Shown here piece after piece: positions 7,982-16,804 of a DNA stretch of 64,000 bases. The position numbers and the translations under genes were made by a program. The stretch is from Paratractidigestivibacter sp963605405 (lineage in GTDB: Bacteria; Actinomycetota; Coriobacteriia; Coriobacteriales; Atopobiaceae), in assembly GCA_963605405.1 (NCBI GenBank), contig CAVCUP010000003.1:127417-191416 (forward strand), given 5' to 3'. The stretch's first letter is position 1. Each line of letters begins with the position of its first letter. The notes beneath the pieces were generated by a model that made no database searches, was not told where the DNA came from, and worked only from the letters and a program-made list of their open reading frames with translations.

Positions 7982-10900
7982 GTGAAGCGCCCCACAAAGA
8001 AGCAGGTCATGCGCGTCGCCGGGTACGCCGGCGCAGCGATTGCGCTCACCGCCGTCATCTCGGCGAACGTGGCCATGGCGCTCTTCGGCGACACGGTGAA
8101 CTCCTTCTTCGGCGGCGGCTCCGTACAGATAACCGATGAGGAAAAGACCGCGCTCATGGAACAGGGCCGAGCCCTCTCCAAGCGCATCGAGTCCGAGGGA
8201 CTCGTCCTCGCCCAGAACAACGACGCGACGCTGCCCTTCTCGGATGAGACGAAGAAAGTCAACGTCTTCGGCTGGGCATCGACCCAGTGGGTAGCATCCG
8301 GCTCGGGGTCGGGCCAGGTGAGCGGCGAGACGGACGGAATCCTGGACGCGCTTGTCGACGCCGGCATTGAGTACAATACCGAGATCACCTCCATGTACCA
8401 GGGCTTTTATGGCACACGCGCGTATAAGGGCGCGGGTGCCCTGTCTTCGCATGCAACCGAGTACTGCCGACTCTACGAGCCGAGCATATACGACGACTCC
8501 TGCTACTCCGACGAGCTTCTTGCCGAAGCAAAGGAATTCTCTGACACGGCGATTGTGGTGGTTGGGCGCGTCTCCGGCGAGAGCATCGACTGCCCGACCA
8601 AGCAGTACAAGGTGAATACCAAGGGCGGCGACGTCACGATGGACGCCACCCGTACCTATCTGGAGCTCTCTTCGGAGGAAGAGGCGCTTCTGCGCTATGT
8701 GGGGGCGAACTACGAGCACGTCGTGGTGGTCGTGAACTCAACGAACACGATGGAGCTCGGCGAGTTCGAGACCACGACCGGCATCGATGCGGTGCTTCTC
8801 GCCGGCACGACAGGCGAGGTGGGCGCGCAGTCGGTCGTCGCCGCGCTATGGGGAGAAGTAAACCCCTCGGGACGTACGACCGACACCTATGCGTACGACT
8901 TCGCAACTGCCGCGAGCTGGGCGAACTCCGGCGCGATGGGAGAGGGCCTCTATACGAACGGCAAGGGCCTCTATCCCGCCGACGGCACGAAGAACTCAAA
9001 CGTCGGCACGGACGAGACCTACGACTCCGTGAGGTTCGCGGACTACGCCGAGGGCATCTACGTGGGGTACCGCTGGTACGAGACGGCTGACGCCGAGGGC
9101 TTCTGGGATGATGTCTCGAACAAGTACGGCACCGGCTACCAGGGAGTTGTTCAATATCCCTTCGGATATGGCCTCTCTTACACGACTTTTGAGTGGGAGG
9201 TCACGGGCAGGACCCCGGGTGAGGGATTCCAGGTTCAGCGCGACTCGACCTTCACGGTGACCGTCAACGTGACGAACACGGGCAGCGTTGCCGGCCGTGA
9301 CGTCGTGGAGCTCTATTGCACGCCCCCTTACACGCGGGGAGGCATCGAGAAATCCTCGACCGTGCTCGTGGCGTATGCCAAGACCAAGCTTCTTGAGCCG
9401 GGCGAGACGCAGGAGGTCTCTCTCAGCTTTACTATGGACGACGTCGCGAGCTATGACTACGACGACAAGGACGCCGACGGGTTCGTCGGCTACGAGCTCG
9501 AGGCCGGAGAGTACACGGTCGAGCTCAAGCACAACGCACATGAGGTCGCGGACTGCAGATACGCGAGCACGCGGCTCTACGTGGCCCAGACCATCCACTG
9601 CAGTGGCGATCTGCAGACCGGCGCCGAGGTCGTCAACCGATTTACCGGCGACGAGGCATGGGACGGCGTGTCCATCGATGGGTCGAACTCGGGCGCGAAC
9701 ATTACCTGGCTCAGCCGCGCGGACTTCCGCTCGACCTTCCCATATAAGTGCGACGAGGACCGCGAGATGACGGACAACGTGCGCGCGCTCAACCTCTATG
9801 TGGAGCAGGATGTGGAGGCGGACGCCCTTGAGTACCAGGGGCTTCTTGGCAGCGTGGCCATGCCTTCGAAGAAAGGCTCTGGAGACAAGGCGGCCCATCA
9901 GCTCACTCAGGACGACGACCTCACGGAGTTCGCGCGTGAGCTGGGACTGAACTACGACGATGAGCGCTGGGACGCGCTTCTCGACGACATCAGCGTGGAA
10001 GATATGACCAAACTCGTGCTTCATGGCTACATATCCACCTCGGCGATAAAGTCCGTGGGCAAGCCCGCGACCAAGGAAGTGGACGGCCCTTCGCAGGTCG
10101 GGTCGTTCAACCAGCTCAAGACGGGCGTCGGCTATCCTAACGGCACCGTGCTCGCGCAGACATGGAACGATGCGCTGGCCCGCGAGTACGGCAATCAGCT
10201 CGGCTGCGAGGCCGCGGCCATCGGCGTCGACGGAATCTACGCGCCGAGCGTGAATCTCCACCGCTCGCCTCTCGGGGGGCGCAACTACGAGTACTTCGCC
10301 GAGGACGGGCTGCTCTCGGGCAACATGGCGGCGGCGTTCGTTAGCGGGGCGAAGGACTCGGGCACGTACTGCTTCATCAAGCACCTCGCGCTGAACAACC
10401 AGGATTCGTACCGCGACTCTCTGTACGAGTGGCTTACAGAGCAGACTCTGCGCGAGCTTTACCTGCGCCCGTTCAAGATCGCGGTGCAGGCCGGCGGCGC
10501 CACCGGCTTCATGACGTCCTACAACCGTATCGGTGCGACGTGGGCAGGAGGCAATAAAGCCCTGCTTATGGACGTGCTTCGCGGCGAGTGGGGCTTCAAG
10601 GGGACGGTCATTACCGACTACGCCGACCACCAGGCGTACATGAACGCCGACCAGATGCTTCGCGCGGGCGGGGATCTCTTTATGGACGGGGTGTTCCGCA
10701 ACGGGGCTTTTGAATACGGCTTTACCACCGACGAGCTCATCGCGTCGAGCGGCTCCGCCGATGAGGCGCGCGCCGTGAGCTTCTCGTACAATCTGCGCCG
10801 CGCCACCAAGGACGTGCTCTATACCTGGTTGAACGCGCGCGCATCGCAGGATGCCTCGTTCGAGCGGCCGCTTAAGAAGACGGGCATCCAGTGGGCGCGC

Positions 10901-11026
10901 ATCGGAGTGGCGGGCGTCGACCTGGTCACGCTCGTGTGCGTGGGTGTCCACCTTGCGAGGAGGCGCCGGCGCCGGATGGCGGCGGCAGCCGAGCCGGGTG
11001 CCCCAGCGCAGCCGGCGGAGATATAG
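7982..11026 (+). CDS. Membrane-anchored GH3 glycosidase with permuted domains
   Basis: A 1014-aa glycoside hydrolase family 3 protein; GTG 7982 is preceded by TAGGAGAG. The domain order is inverted relative to typical GH3: an N-terminal membrane helix (about residues 12-35), a GH3 C-domain-like alpha/beta part (65-400, ending PFGYGLSYTTF), an Fn3-like domain (410-525, FTVTVNVTNTGSVAGRDVVELY), then the (beta/alpha)8 GH3 N-domain (640-950). The nucleophile is D879 in VITDYAD. NLHRSPLGGRNYEYFAED matches the substrate-binding stretch of the barrel. A second hydrophobic helix near residues 974-995, followed by RRRRRR, would act as a C-terminal membrane anchor. The same permuted order is known from some rumen beta-glucosidases. 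The likely activity is beta-glucosidase or a related exo-glycosidase; the substrate is not determinable. Confidence 0.88.
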   Translation: MKRPTKKQVMRVAGYAGAAIALTAVISANVAMALFGDTVNSFFGGGSVQITDEEKTALMEQGRALSKRIESEGLVLAQNNDATLPFSDETKKVNVFGWASTQWVASGSGSGQVSGETDGILDALVDAGIEYNTEITSMYQGFYGTRAYKGAGALSSHATEYCRLYEPSIYDDSCYSDELLAEAKEFSDTAIVVVGRVSGESIDCPTKQYKVNTKGGDVTMDATRTYLELSSEEEALLRYVGANYEHVVVVVNSTNTMELGEFETTTGIDAVLLAGTTGEVGAQSVVAALWGEVNPSGRTTDTYAYDFATAASWANSGAMGEGLYTNGKGLYPADGTKNSNVGTDETYDSVRFADYAEGIYVGYRWYETADAEGFWDDVSNKYGTGYQGVVQYPFGYGLSYTTFEWEVTGRTPGEGFQVQRDSTFTVTVNVTNTGSVAGRDVVELYCTPPYTRGGIEKSSTVLVAYAKTKLLEPGETQEVSLSFTMDDVASYDYDDKDADGFVGYELEAGEYTVELKHNAHEVADCRYASTRLYVAQTIHCSGDLQTGAEVVNRFTGDEAWDGVSIDGSNSGANITWLSRADFRSTFPYKCDEDREMTDNVRALNLYVEQDVEADALEYQGLLGSVAMPSKKGSGDKAAHQLTQDDDLTEFARELGLNYDDERWDALLDDISVEDMTKLVLHGYISTSAIKSVGKPATKEVDGPSQVGSFNQLKTGVGYPNGTVLAQTWNDALAREYGNQLGCEAAAIGVDGIYAPSVNLHRSPLGGRNYEYFAEDGLLSGNMAAAFVSGAKDSGTYCFIKHLALNNQDSYRDSLYEWLTEQTLRELYLRPFKIAVQAGGATGFMTSYNRIGATWAGGNKALLMDVLRGEWGFKGTVITDYADHQAYMNADQMLRAGGDLFMDGVFRNGAFEYGFTTDELIASSGSADEARAVSFSYNLRRATKDVLYTWLNARASQDASFERPLKKTGIQWARIGVAGVDLVTLVCVGVHLARRRRRRMAAAAEPGAPAQPAEI

Positions 11027-11210
11027 GCCCGAAGGCGGGGTTGGGCGGCCAGGTTCGGTGCCGGCCGACGATAGGGGAAGCGGCCAGGCTCGCCGCTTCG
11101 GGTCGACGAGTGTTTCCCGTAAGCTCTGCCGCCCTATTTACGATGGGTTGGCATATTCTTCCGGTGTCCCTGGCGGGACAAGCCGTTTCTTGCTAACTCA
11201 AAACTAATAA

Positions 11211-11254
11211 AGCCCTGGCAGCAGCCTTGTCGAAGGCGTGCAGCCAGGGCTTTT
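11211..11254. terminator. Terminator between convergent GH3 and lemA genes
   Basis: AGCCCTGGC (11211-11219) pairs with GCCAGGGCT (11243-11251), followed by TTTTCTTG on the plus strand; the minus strand reads TTTATTAGT after the stem. It can serve both converging genes. Confidence 0.75.
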
Positions 11255-11292
11255 CTTGTGCATGTCCCGGCGAGAAACCGCCGGGCGCGCGT

Positions 11293-11838
11293 TTAGAAGC
11301 CGACCTTCGGCGTCTCGCGCGCGGAGTCCGCGGCGACGAAGCCCCGCCGCGGCGAGCGCCCACCGGCCACAAGCGAGCCGGGGAAAGTCTGGATGGCGTT
11401 GTTGTACTCCATGACCACGTCGTTGTAGCTCATGCGCGCGTAGCTGATGCGGTTCTCGGTGTCCGTCAGGTCGCTCTGGAGCTGCTGGAAGTTGGTGTTG
11501 GCCTTAAGCTCGGGGTAGTTCTCGGCAATGGCAAAGAGGCTGTTCAGAGCGCCGGAGAGCCGGTCGGCGGCCTCCATCTTTGCCTCGGGGGCGGACGACG
11601 CGGCCACTGCGGCGCGCGCGTCGGTCACGCTCTGGAGGGTCTGGGACTCGTGGGCGGCGTAGCCCTTGACGGTCTCGACAAGGTTCGGGATGAGGTCGTT
11701 ACGGCGCTGGAGCTGGGCGTCGATGGTTTGCCAGGCGTTGTCGCATTTGTTGTCGGCTCGGACGATGCCATTGTTGATGGCCACCCAGGCGACCGCGAGT
11801 ACGACGACGACGGCAATGGCGATGATTGCGATGAGCAT
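11293..11838 (-). CDS. LemA family protein
   Basis: A 181-aa LemA-family protein. ATG at 11838 (minus) is preceded by AAAGGGACTC. An N-terminal hydrophobic helix (residues 2-22, IAIIAIAVVVVLAVAWVAI) is followed by the family core: NKCDNAWQTIDAQLQRRNDLIPNLVETVKGYA, a long helical bundle, then NFQQLQSDLTDTENRISYARMSYND and YNNAIQTFPGSLVAG. LemA proteins are membrane-anchored helical bundles of uncertain function. The C-terminus is shorter and more basic (SPRRGFVAADSARETPKVGF) than is common. The usual partner, a TPM-domain membrane protein, is not adjacent; the gene stands alone between the terminator and tRNA-Ser. Confidence 0.88.
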   Translation of the reverse strand: MLIAIIAIAVVVVLAVAWVAINNGIVRADNKCDNAWQTIDAQLQRRNDLIPNLVETVKGYAAHESQTLQSVTDARAAVAASSAPEAKMEAADRLSGALNSLFAIAENYPELKANTNFQQLQSDLTDTENRISYARMSYNDVVMEYNNAIQTFPGSLVAGGRSPRRGFVAADSARETPKVGF

Positions 11839-11891
11839 GGCGAGTCCCTTTGAGACGGGCGGGTCGCCGCAGCGTGCCCGCGCGGAAAATA

Positions 11892-11982
11892 TGGCGGAGG
11901 AGGAGGGATTCGAACCCTCGGTACGGGGTTACCGCACGACGGTTTTCAAGACCGCTGCATTCAACCGCTCTGCCACTCCTCC
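11892..11982 (-). tRNA. tRNA-Ser (anticodon UGA)
   Basis: Read on the minus strand the gene begins GGAGGAGTGGCAGAG, has anticodon loop CTTGAAAAC with TGA at its centre, a long variable arm typical of class II tRNAs, TTCGAAT in the T-loop, and ends CTCCTCC-G-CCA. The acceptor stem pairs GGAGGAG with CTCCTCC and the CCA is encoded. The length is 91 nt. Confidence 0.96.
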
Positions 11983-12087
11983 GGAGATGCGAGCCCTTCT
12001 ATAGTAGCCGAGTTTTGGCCAGCACGTTCGCAGGCTGGGTAAAATGGGCCTTACGCCATGCCGCATACGAAGAAAGGACCAGACGCC

Positions 12088-12966
12088 TTGAATCGACGTC
12101 CCTCGAACCCTGTGCTCAATTACGCCCTGCTCGCGATAGGAGCCGCCATAGCGGCCTTCGCCGTTGAGGAGTTCCTCGTGCCGAACACCATCCTCGACGG
12201 CGGCGTCATCGGGGTGGGCATGATGATCTCTCACCTCACGGGAATTCCTCTTGCCGTGTTCACGGTGGTGCTCAACCTGCCGTTCCTGATTCTGGGCGGT
12301 ATGAAGCTTGGGCGCGGCTTTACCGTTAAGGCCGCGTTCTCCATGGTGGTCTTCTCGGCATGCGTCGCGCTCTTTAGCGGGTGGGCGAACGCGACGTCGG
12401 AGACGCTGCTCGCGGTGTGCTTCGGCGGCGTGTTGCTGGGCCTCGGCGTGGGCATCGTGATTCGCGAGGGAGGCTGCCTCGACGGCACGGAAGCCGTGGC
12501 TATCCTGCTTAGCCGCCGCACGAACCTTGCGGTAGGCGAGATGGTCCTCGGTATGAACATCGTGATCTACACCGTCGCCGGCCTGCTCTTTGGGTTTGAC
12601 CGCGCCATGTATTCGCTGCTCACCTACTTTATTACGTCGAAGGTCCTCGACATGGTCGAGTCCGAGATGAACCAGGCCAAGGCGGCCCTCATCGTGACCG
12701 ACGACGCGACCGAGATCTGTGAGCGCATCTATACAGAGATGGGTCGAACTGTGACCATCATGGATGGCGAGGGCATGGTCAGCGGCAAGAAGAAGGTTCT
12801 CTACTGCGTGATCACCAAATTTGAGATGCGCGAGCTGCGCGAGATCATCGACTCCGTGGACCAGTCGGCTTTCGTGACGATGCTAGATGTGGCCGAGATC
12901 ATCGGCAACCACATCAAGCAAAACGATGCACAGCTAGAGGAGCAGGCGGGAGATGCCCGTGAGTAG
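12088..12966 (+). CDS. YitT family membrane protein (DUF161/DUF2179)
   Basis: A 292-aa integral membrane protein. TTG 12088 is preferred because AAGAAAGGACC sits 10-18 bases upstream and a -10-like TAAAAT lies at 12040-12045; an in-frame ATG at 12058 has no ribosome binding site. The N-terminal 190 residues contain about five hydrophobic helices with the family motif NTILDGGVIGVGMMISHLTGIP and LGLGVGIVIREGGCLDGTEA. Residues 205-280 are the DUF2179 cytoplasmic domain (VTIMDGEGMVSGKKKVLYCVITKFEMRELREIID). The family is widespread and its function is largely unknown. The 3' end overlaps tadA by 14 bases, implying co-transcription. Confidence 0.88.
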   Translation: MNRRPSNPVLNYALLAIGAAIAAFAVEEFLVPNTILDGGVIGVGMMISHLTGIPLAVFTVVLNLPFLILGGMKLGRGFTVKAAFSMVVFSACVALFSGWANATSETLLAVCFGGVLLGLGVGIVIREGGCLDGTEAVAILLSRRTNLAVGEMVLGMNIVIYTVAGLLFGFDRAMYSLLTYFITSKVLDMVESEMNQAKAALIVTDDATEICERIYTEMGRTVTIMDGEGMVSGKKKVLYCVITKFEMRELREIIDSVDQSAFVTMLDVAEIIGNHIKQNDAQLEEQAGDARE

Positions 12967-13492
12967 CGAGGCGGACGAAAGGTTCATGCGGCTCGCGCTC
13001 GAGGAGGCGGCTCTCGCTGCCGAGGAGGGCGAGGTGCCCATCGGAGCCGTGGTGGTGTGCGACGGCGAGGTCGTGGCGCGGGCGCATAACCGGCGCGAGA
13101 CGGACCTCGATCCGTCGGCCCACGCGGAGTTCTCGGCGATGGTCGCGGCGTCACGCGCGCTCGAGCGGTGGCGGCTTACGGGATGCACCGTGTATGTGAC
13201 GCTTGAGCCCTGCTTGATGTGCGCGGGGCTGATGGTGAATGCGCGTGTCGACCGATGCGTCTACGGGGCGGCGGACCCTAAGGGCGGCGCACTGGGCACG
13301 CTCTTCGACGTGAGTCACGACGATCGGCTGAACCACGAGTTCGAGGTTGAGGCCGGCGTGCTCGCGGATGAGGCGGCTGCGCAGCTACGGAACTTCTTCC
13401 GTGAGCGCCGGGCCCGCGCGAAGGCGGCGAAGCGCGCGGCTGCAGAGGCCGCCGAGTCCGTTTCGGAGCCGGCTCAGGGGTCGGTAGGCTGA
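12953..13492 (+). CDS. tadA: tRNA-specific adenosine deaminase TadA
   Basis: A 179-aa cytidine-deaminase-fold enzyme that converts wobble adenosine 34 to inosine in tRNA-Arg(ACG). The zinc site is visible: H57-A-E59 (His ligand and catalytic Glu), and P-C87-L-M-C90 (two Cys ligands) in TLEPCLMCAG. The core ends near residue 150 (LLRNFF-like AAQLRNFFRERR), followed by an Ala/Lys/Glu-rich tail of about 25 residues. It starts at ATG 12953 inside the end of the yitT-like gene, so it is probably translationally coupled to it. Confidence 0.93.
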   Translation: MPVSSEADERFMRLALEEAALAAEEGEVPIGAVVVCDGEVVARAHNRRETDLDPSAHAEFSAMVAASRALERWRLTGCTVYVTLEPCLMCAGLMVNARVDRCVYGAADPKGGALGTLFDVSHDDRLNHEFEVEAGVLADEAAAQLRNFFRERRARAKAAKRAAAEAAESVSEPAQGSVG

Positions 13493-13520
13493 TATCCTCG
13501 GGGGCTCCGTAACGAACTTT

Positions 13521-13645
13521 GAGATTTCGCACTTTAAATTGCGGCCCGTTGAGTAGCGGAGCTTTTTAGCAGCCGTTTACCTGCGGAAACGTAGCAAAAA
13601 GCGCTCCCTCTACTGAGGGAGCGCTGGTTTAAAGTGCGAAATCTC
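13521..13645. repeat. Inverted-repeat element, copy A (125 bp)
   Basis: A perfect 18-bp inverted repeat, GAGATTTCGCACTTTAAA at 13521-13538 and its complement at 13628-13645, brackets a 90-bp interior. The interior holds GAGTAGCGGAGC, CCGTTTACCTGCGG and a strong hairpin, AGCGCTCCCTC/GAGGGAGCGCT (13600-13625), which may also terminate the converging tadA and lactate permease transcripts. Copies B (20858) and C (29480) share the plan. Confidence 0.8.
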
Positions 13646-13671
13646 GGAGTTTGTGCGAGAAAGCCCGGCTT

Positions 13672-15225
13672 TTAACCCAGCACGAGGGTGCCGACGTAGA
13701 TCAGGACGGCCATCGCGGCGGCGAAACCGAAGGCGTACTTGGCGATCTTGCCCAGAATCTCGCCGTCCTTGCCGGCAAGCCCGCAGGCGGCGCAGCCGAT
13801 GGCGATGTTCTGCGGGCTGATCATCTTGCCGGCCGAGGTGCCCAGTGAGTTGGCGGCTACGAGCCACATCGGATCGTCGCCAAGGGTCTGAGCGGCGTTG
13901 AGCTGGACGTTGCCGAAGAGGACCTCGCTGGAGGTGCCGGAGCCGGTGACGAAGGTGCCGAGGGCGCCGAGCAGCGGTGCGACCAGGGGATAGAACCCGC
14001 CGAGCAGCGCTACGAAGAAGGCGGCGATGGAGCCGATCATGCCCGAGTAGCCCATGATCTTTGCCACGGCGAGAACGCCGAGCATGGTCAGCACGGTCTT
14101 GCTCATCTGGACGCAGGTGTCCTTGAGGACGTTGAGCATCTCGCGCACGCTGCAGCCCTGGATGACGCCGCCAATGATGCCGCAAATCATGATGAGGACG
14201 CCAGGGGTGTCGATCCACGTGAAGGTAAGGGTGGCGGTCGGGTCGCCCTGATAGATGTTCACCGTGGTCGAGATGGCGGAGAGAGGCCCGTAGATCGCGG
14301 GGAAGAGCTTGCTCGTGATGAGCAGCAGGATAAAGATCAGGATGAACGGGGACCACGCGAGAACGATCTGCAGCACGGGCGCGCCGAAGCCCTCGGCGTG
14401 GCTGGCGTTCGCGAGGCGGTGCTCTTCGGGAACCTCCTTGCCGCGCGTGGCGACAGCGAACGCGAAGACCGCGAAGAGCGAGACGACGGAGCCGATGACC
14501 ACGGCGAGGTTCGGGCCGATGAACATGGCGCCGACGAGCTCGGCGGCGGCGAGGGAAAGGCCGGCGAGAAGGGTGATGGGCAGCACGCCCTTGAGGCCCT
14601 TGGGGCCGCCGCCCACGAGCATGACCATGAGAATCGGGCAGGCGACGATGAAGGGGAAGGCCTGGATGGTCTGCGTCGTGGCGAGCGAGATCGGGTCCAT
14701 GCCGGTGATGGAGGCGAGCGTGGTCGTCGGGATGCCGATGGAGCCGAACATGGTCGGCACGGAGTTGGCGATCAAGCAGGCGAGAATGGCCTCGACGGGG
14801 GCGACGCCCACGGCCACGAGCATGGACGCTGGGATGGCGACGGCGGTGCCGAAGCCCGCCATGCCCTCGAGGAAGGCGCCGAAGCACCATCCGATGAGCA
14901 GCACGAGGACGCGCTTATCAGCGGAAACGGAGCAGAGCATGGCCTTGATGGTCTCGATGCCGGCGGTGTGAACGGTCACGTTGTACGTGAAGACGGCGGC
15001 GATGATCACGAGGGTGATGGGCCACAGCGCCATCGCGAAGCCCTCGAGCGCGGCGGTCGCGATGTTGATGGCGCTCATCTGCCAGCCGATGGCGGCAACG
15101 ACGACGGCGACAGCGAGCGCACCGAGGCTCGCCTTCCAGGCCTCGATGTGCAGGCCGCACAGCGCGATGACGAGCCAGATGATGGGGGTAAGAGCGAGAA
15201 CGAACATTCCGAGTAAGCCGAACAC
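13672..15225 (-). CDS. L-lactate permease family transporter
   Basis: A 517-aa polytopic membrane protein of the LctP/GlcA lactate permease family. GTG 15225 (minus) is preceded by GAAGGGAGA. About twelve or more hydrophobic segments are visible. Family-typical stretches are CFGAFLEGMAGFGTAVAIPASML, LIANSVPTMFGSIGIPTT, MGYSGMIGSIAAFFV and SGTSSEVLFGNVQLNAA. These transporters import L-lactate, D-lactate or glycolate with protons. No lactate dehydrogenase or LutABC genes are adjacent, so direction and substrate are inferred. The gene stands alone between repeat element A and a bidirectional terminator near 15360. Confidence 0.9.
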   Translation of the reverse strand: MFGLLGMFVLALTPIIWLVIALCGLHIEAWKASLGALAVAVVVAAIGWQMSAINIATAALEGFAMALWPITLVIIAAVFTYNVTVHTAGIETIKAMLCSVSADKRVLVLLIGWCFGAFLEGMAGFGTAVAIPASMLVAVGVAPVEAILACLIANSVPTMFGSIGIPTTTLASITGMDPISLATTQTIQAFPFIVACPILMVMLVGGGPKGLKGVLPITLLAGLSLAAAELVGAMFIGPNLAVVIGSVVSLFAVFAFAVATRGKEVPEEHRLANASHAEGFGAPVLQIVLAWSPFILIFILLLITSKLFPAIYGPLSAISTTVNIYQGDPTATLTFTWIDTPGVLIMICGIIGGVIQGCSVREMLNVLKDTCVQMSKTVLTMLGVLAVAKIMGYSGMIGSIAAFFVALLGGFYPLVAPLLGALGTFVTGSGTSSEVLFGNVQLNAAQTLGDDPMWLVAANSLGTSAGKMISPQNIAIGCAACGLAGKDGEILGKIAKYAFGFAAAMAVLIYVGTLVLG

Positions 15226-15358
15226 GGGCTTCTCCCTTCGTCAAGGACGAATGATGTGGTATGCCGTTCACCGATATTATCACGCCGTTGGCGGGTAAAA
15301 TCCGCCTTTATGAAATTCGAAACGCATGTTGTGAGCAGGCGATTTGCCTAACAAAATA

Positions 15359-15400
15359 GGCCGGGGCAAGAGTGAACGTTACCTCTCGCCCCGGCCTGCG
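15359..15400 (-). terminator. Bidirectional terminator after the rRNA methyltransferase gene
   Basis: GGCCGGGGC at 15359-15367 plus AAGAG pairs with CTCTCGCCCCGGCC at 15383-15396. On the minus strand the stem is followed by TATTTTG, consistent with termination of the gene ending at 15446. Confidence 0.7.
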
Positions 15401-15445
15401 GTTTTGTGTCGACGCCTTCCCGGTGCGCCTATCGACGCACGCCGC

Positions 15446-16726
15446 CTACACCACCTGGAAGATGAAGAAGTCGAGGTAGTGGCTTTCCGGGACGCCCCAG
15501 AGGATGGGGTGGTCGGGCGCCTGTTGGCGCTCCTCGACCTGCTTGAGCTGGACGTTCGCCTGGTGGGCGGCGTCGGCCACCGCCTGGGCGAGAAGGTCGC
15601 GCGTCATGAAGTGGCTGCAGCTGCACGTGGCCAGGTACCCGCCGCGCGGCAAGAGGCGCATAGCGGCGTAGTTGATCTCTCGGTAGCCCTTGGTGGCGTG
15701 GGCCACGGTATTGCGGCTCTTGGTAAAGGCGGGCGGGTCGAGGACGATGAGGTCGAAGGGGCCGCCCTCATCGCGCAAGCGGGCATGGTCGCGCGCGAGC
15801 TCCGGCAGGTACTCGAGGACGTTTGCGCAGGTAAAGCCCATGCGTTCATCGAGGCCGTTGAGACGGGCGTTCTGTTCCGCGAGGTCGAGCGCGGTTTGGC
15901 TCACGTCGACGCAGCGCACGAAGTCGGCTCCGCCGGCGGCGGCGTTCAGGCCGAAGGGGCCCACATGGCAGAAGCAGTCGAGCACGCGACGACCGCCCGC
16001 GATCTGGCGCACGGCGCGACGGTTGTATTTCTGATCCAGGAAGAAGCCCGTTTTCTGGCTGTTCTCGATGTCGAGGTCGAAGGTGAGGCCGTTCTCGACG
16101 ACCTTGATGCGCGGGGTCTCCGGCACCTCGGCACCCTCGCCGCCCCACCAGCCCTTGTACTGCGCGAGACCCTCCTTGGCGCGGGAGGGCGAGTCGTTGC
16201 GCTCGTAGATCGCGGTCACGTCCTGGCCGTCTGCCTGCAACGTATTGAGCAGCAGCGGGTAGATGACGGGGCGCAGTAGCTCCATGCCGACGGTGCCCAC
16301 CTGCGTTACGAGCGCGTTCTCGTAGCGGTCGACGATGAGGCCTGGCATCTGGTCGGCCTCGGAGAAGACGACGCGGCAGGCGTTCGTGTCGGGCTCGCAG
16401 CCGGGAAGGGCGCGCCCGCCCATGGTGACCTTGCGGTGGTTCCATGCGTATGCGACGCGCCGGGCCCAGAACGCCTCGTCCACGCGGTCGTTCGCGTTGC
16501 GCGTGACGATGCGTACGCGGATCTTCGACTCCTTGGATAGAAGCCCCGCGCCCTGCCAGGTGCCGTTCTCCTCAAAGACGTCGACCACGGCGCCGTTCTC
16601 GATGGCGGCGAAGGCAGGATTCGCATCGAGCACCTCTCCCTCGAACACCCAGGGGTGCCCGGCCTTGAGCGAGCGCGCGGCCTTGCGCGTCACGGAGATC
16701 TTCGGGTAGGGGCGTGCCTGCTTCAT
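15446..16726 (-). CDS. RlmI-like class I SAM-dependent rRNA methyltransferase
   Basis: A 426-aa protein of the COG1092 family, members of which methylate cytosine C5 in 23S rRNA. ATG 16726 (minus) is preceded by GAAAGG; a frame extension to 16744 lacks this. Residues 1-85 form a PUA-like RNA-binding domain (ISVTRKAARSLKAGHPWVFEGEV). The Rossmann methyltransferase domain follows, with the SAM-binding motif VLDCFCHVGPFGLNAAAGGA, CVDVSQTALDLAEQNARLNG, and the catalytic-loop motif LDPPAFTKS. The C-terminus contains GGYLATCSCSHFM, in which the CSCS element is typical of the family. The precise target base in this organism is inferred. Confidence 0.88.
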   Translation of the reverse strand: MKQARPYPKISVTRKAARSLKAGHPWVFEGEVLDANPAFAAIENGAVVDVFEENGTWQGAGLLSKESKIRVRIVTRNANDRVDEAFWARRVAYAWNHRKVTMGGRALPGCEPDTNACRVVFSEADQMPGLIVDRYENALVTQVGTVGMELLRPVIYPLLLNTLQADGQDVTAIYERNDSPSRAKEGLAQYKGWWGGEGAEVPETPRIKVVENGLTFDLDIENSQKTGFFLDQKYNRRAVRQIAGGRRVLDCFCHVGPFGLNAAAGGADFVRCVDVSQTALDLAEQNARLNGLDERMGFTCANVLEYLPELARDHARLRDEGGPFDLIVLDPPAFTKSRNTVAHATKGYREINYAAMRLLPRGGYLATCSCSHFMTRDLLAQAVADAAHQANVQLKQVEERQQAPDHPILWGVPESHYLDFFIFQVV

Positions 16727-16804
16727 GACGGAGCCTTTCTTCATAAAAATAGGGACATGCTCACCCGCGCGTCCGCCGCGTCGAGGAACACGTCCCTTAA
16801 AGAA

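Noticed and set aside
11850..12234. Short open frames across tRNA-Ser
   Set aside because: They run through the tRNA gene and the yitT-like leader and have no supporting signals.
14398..15216. Plus-strand open frame opposite the lactate permease
   Set aside because: The product is Gly/Asp/Glu/Arg/His-rich shadow sequence; the minus strand encodes a clear polytopic permease.
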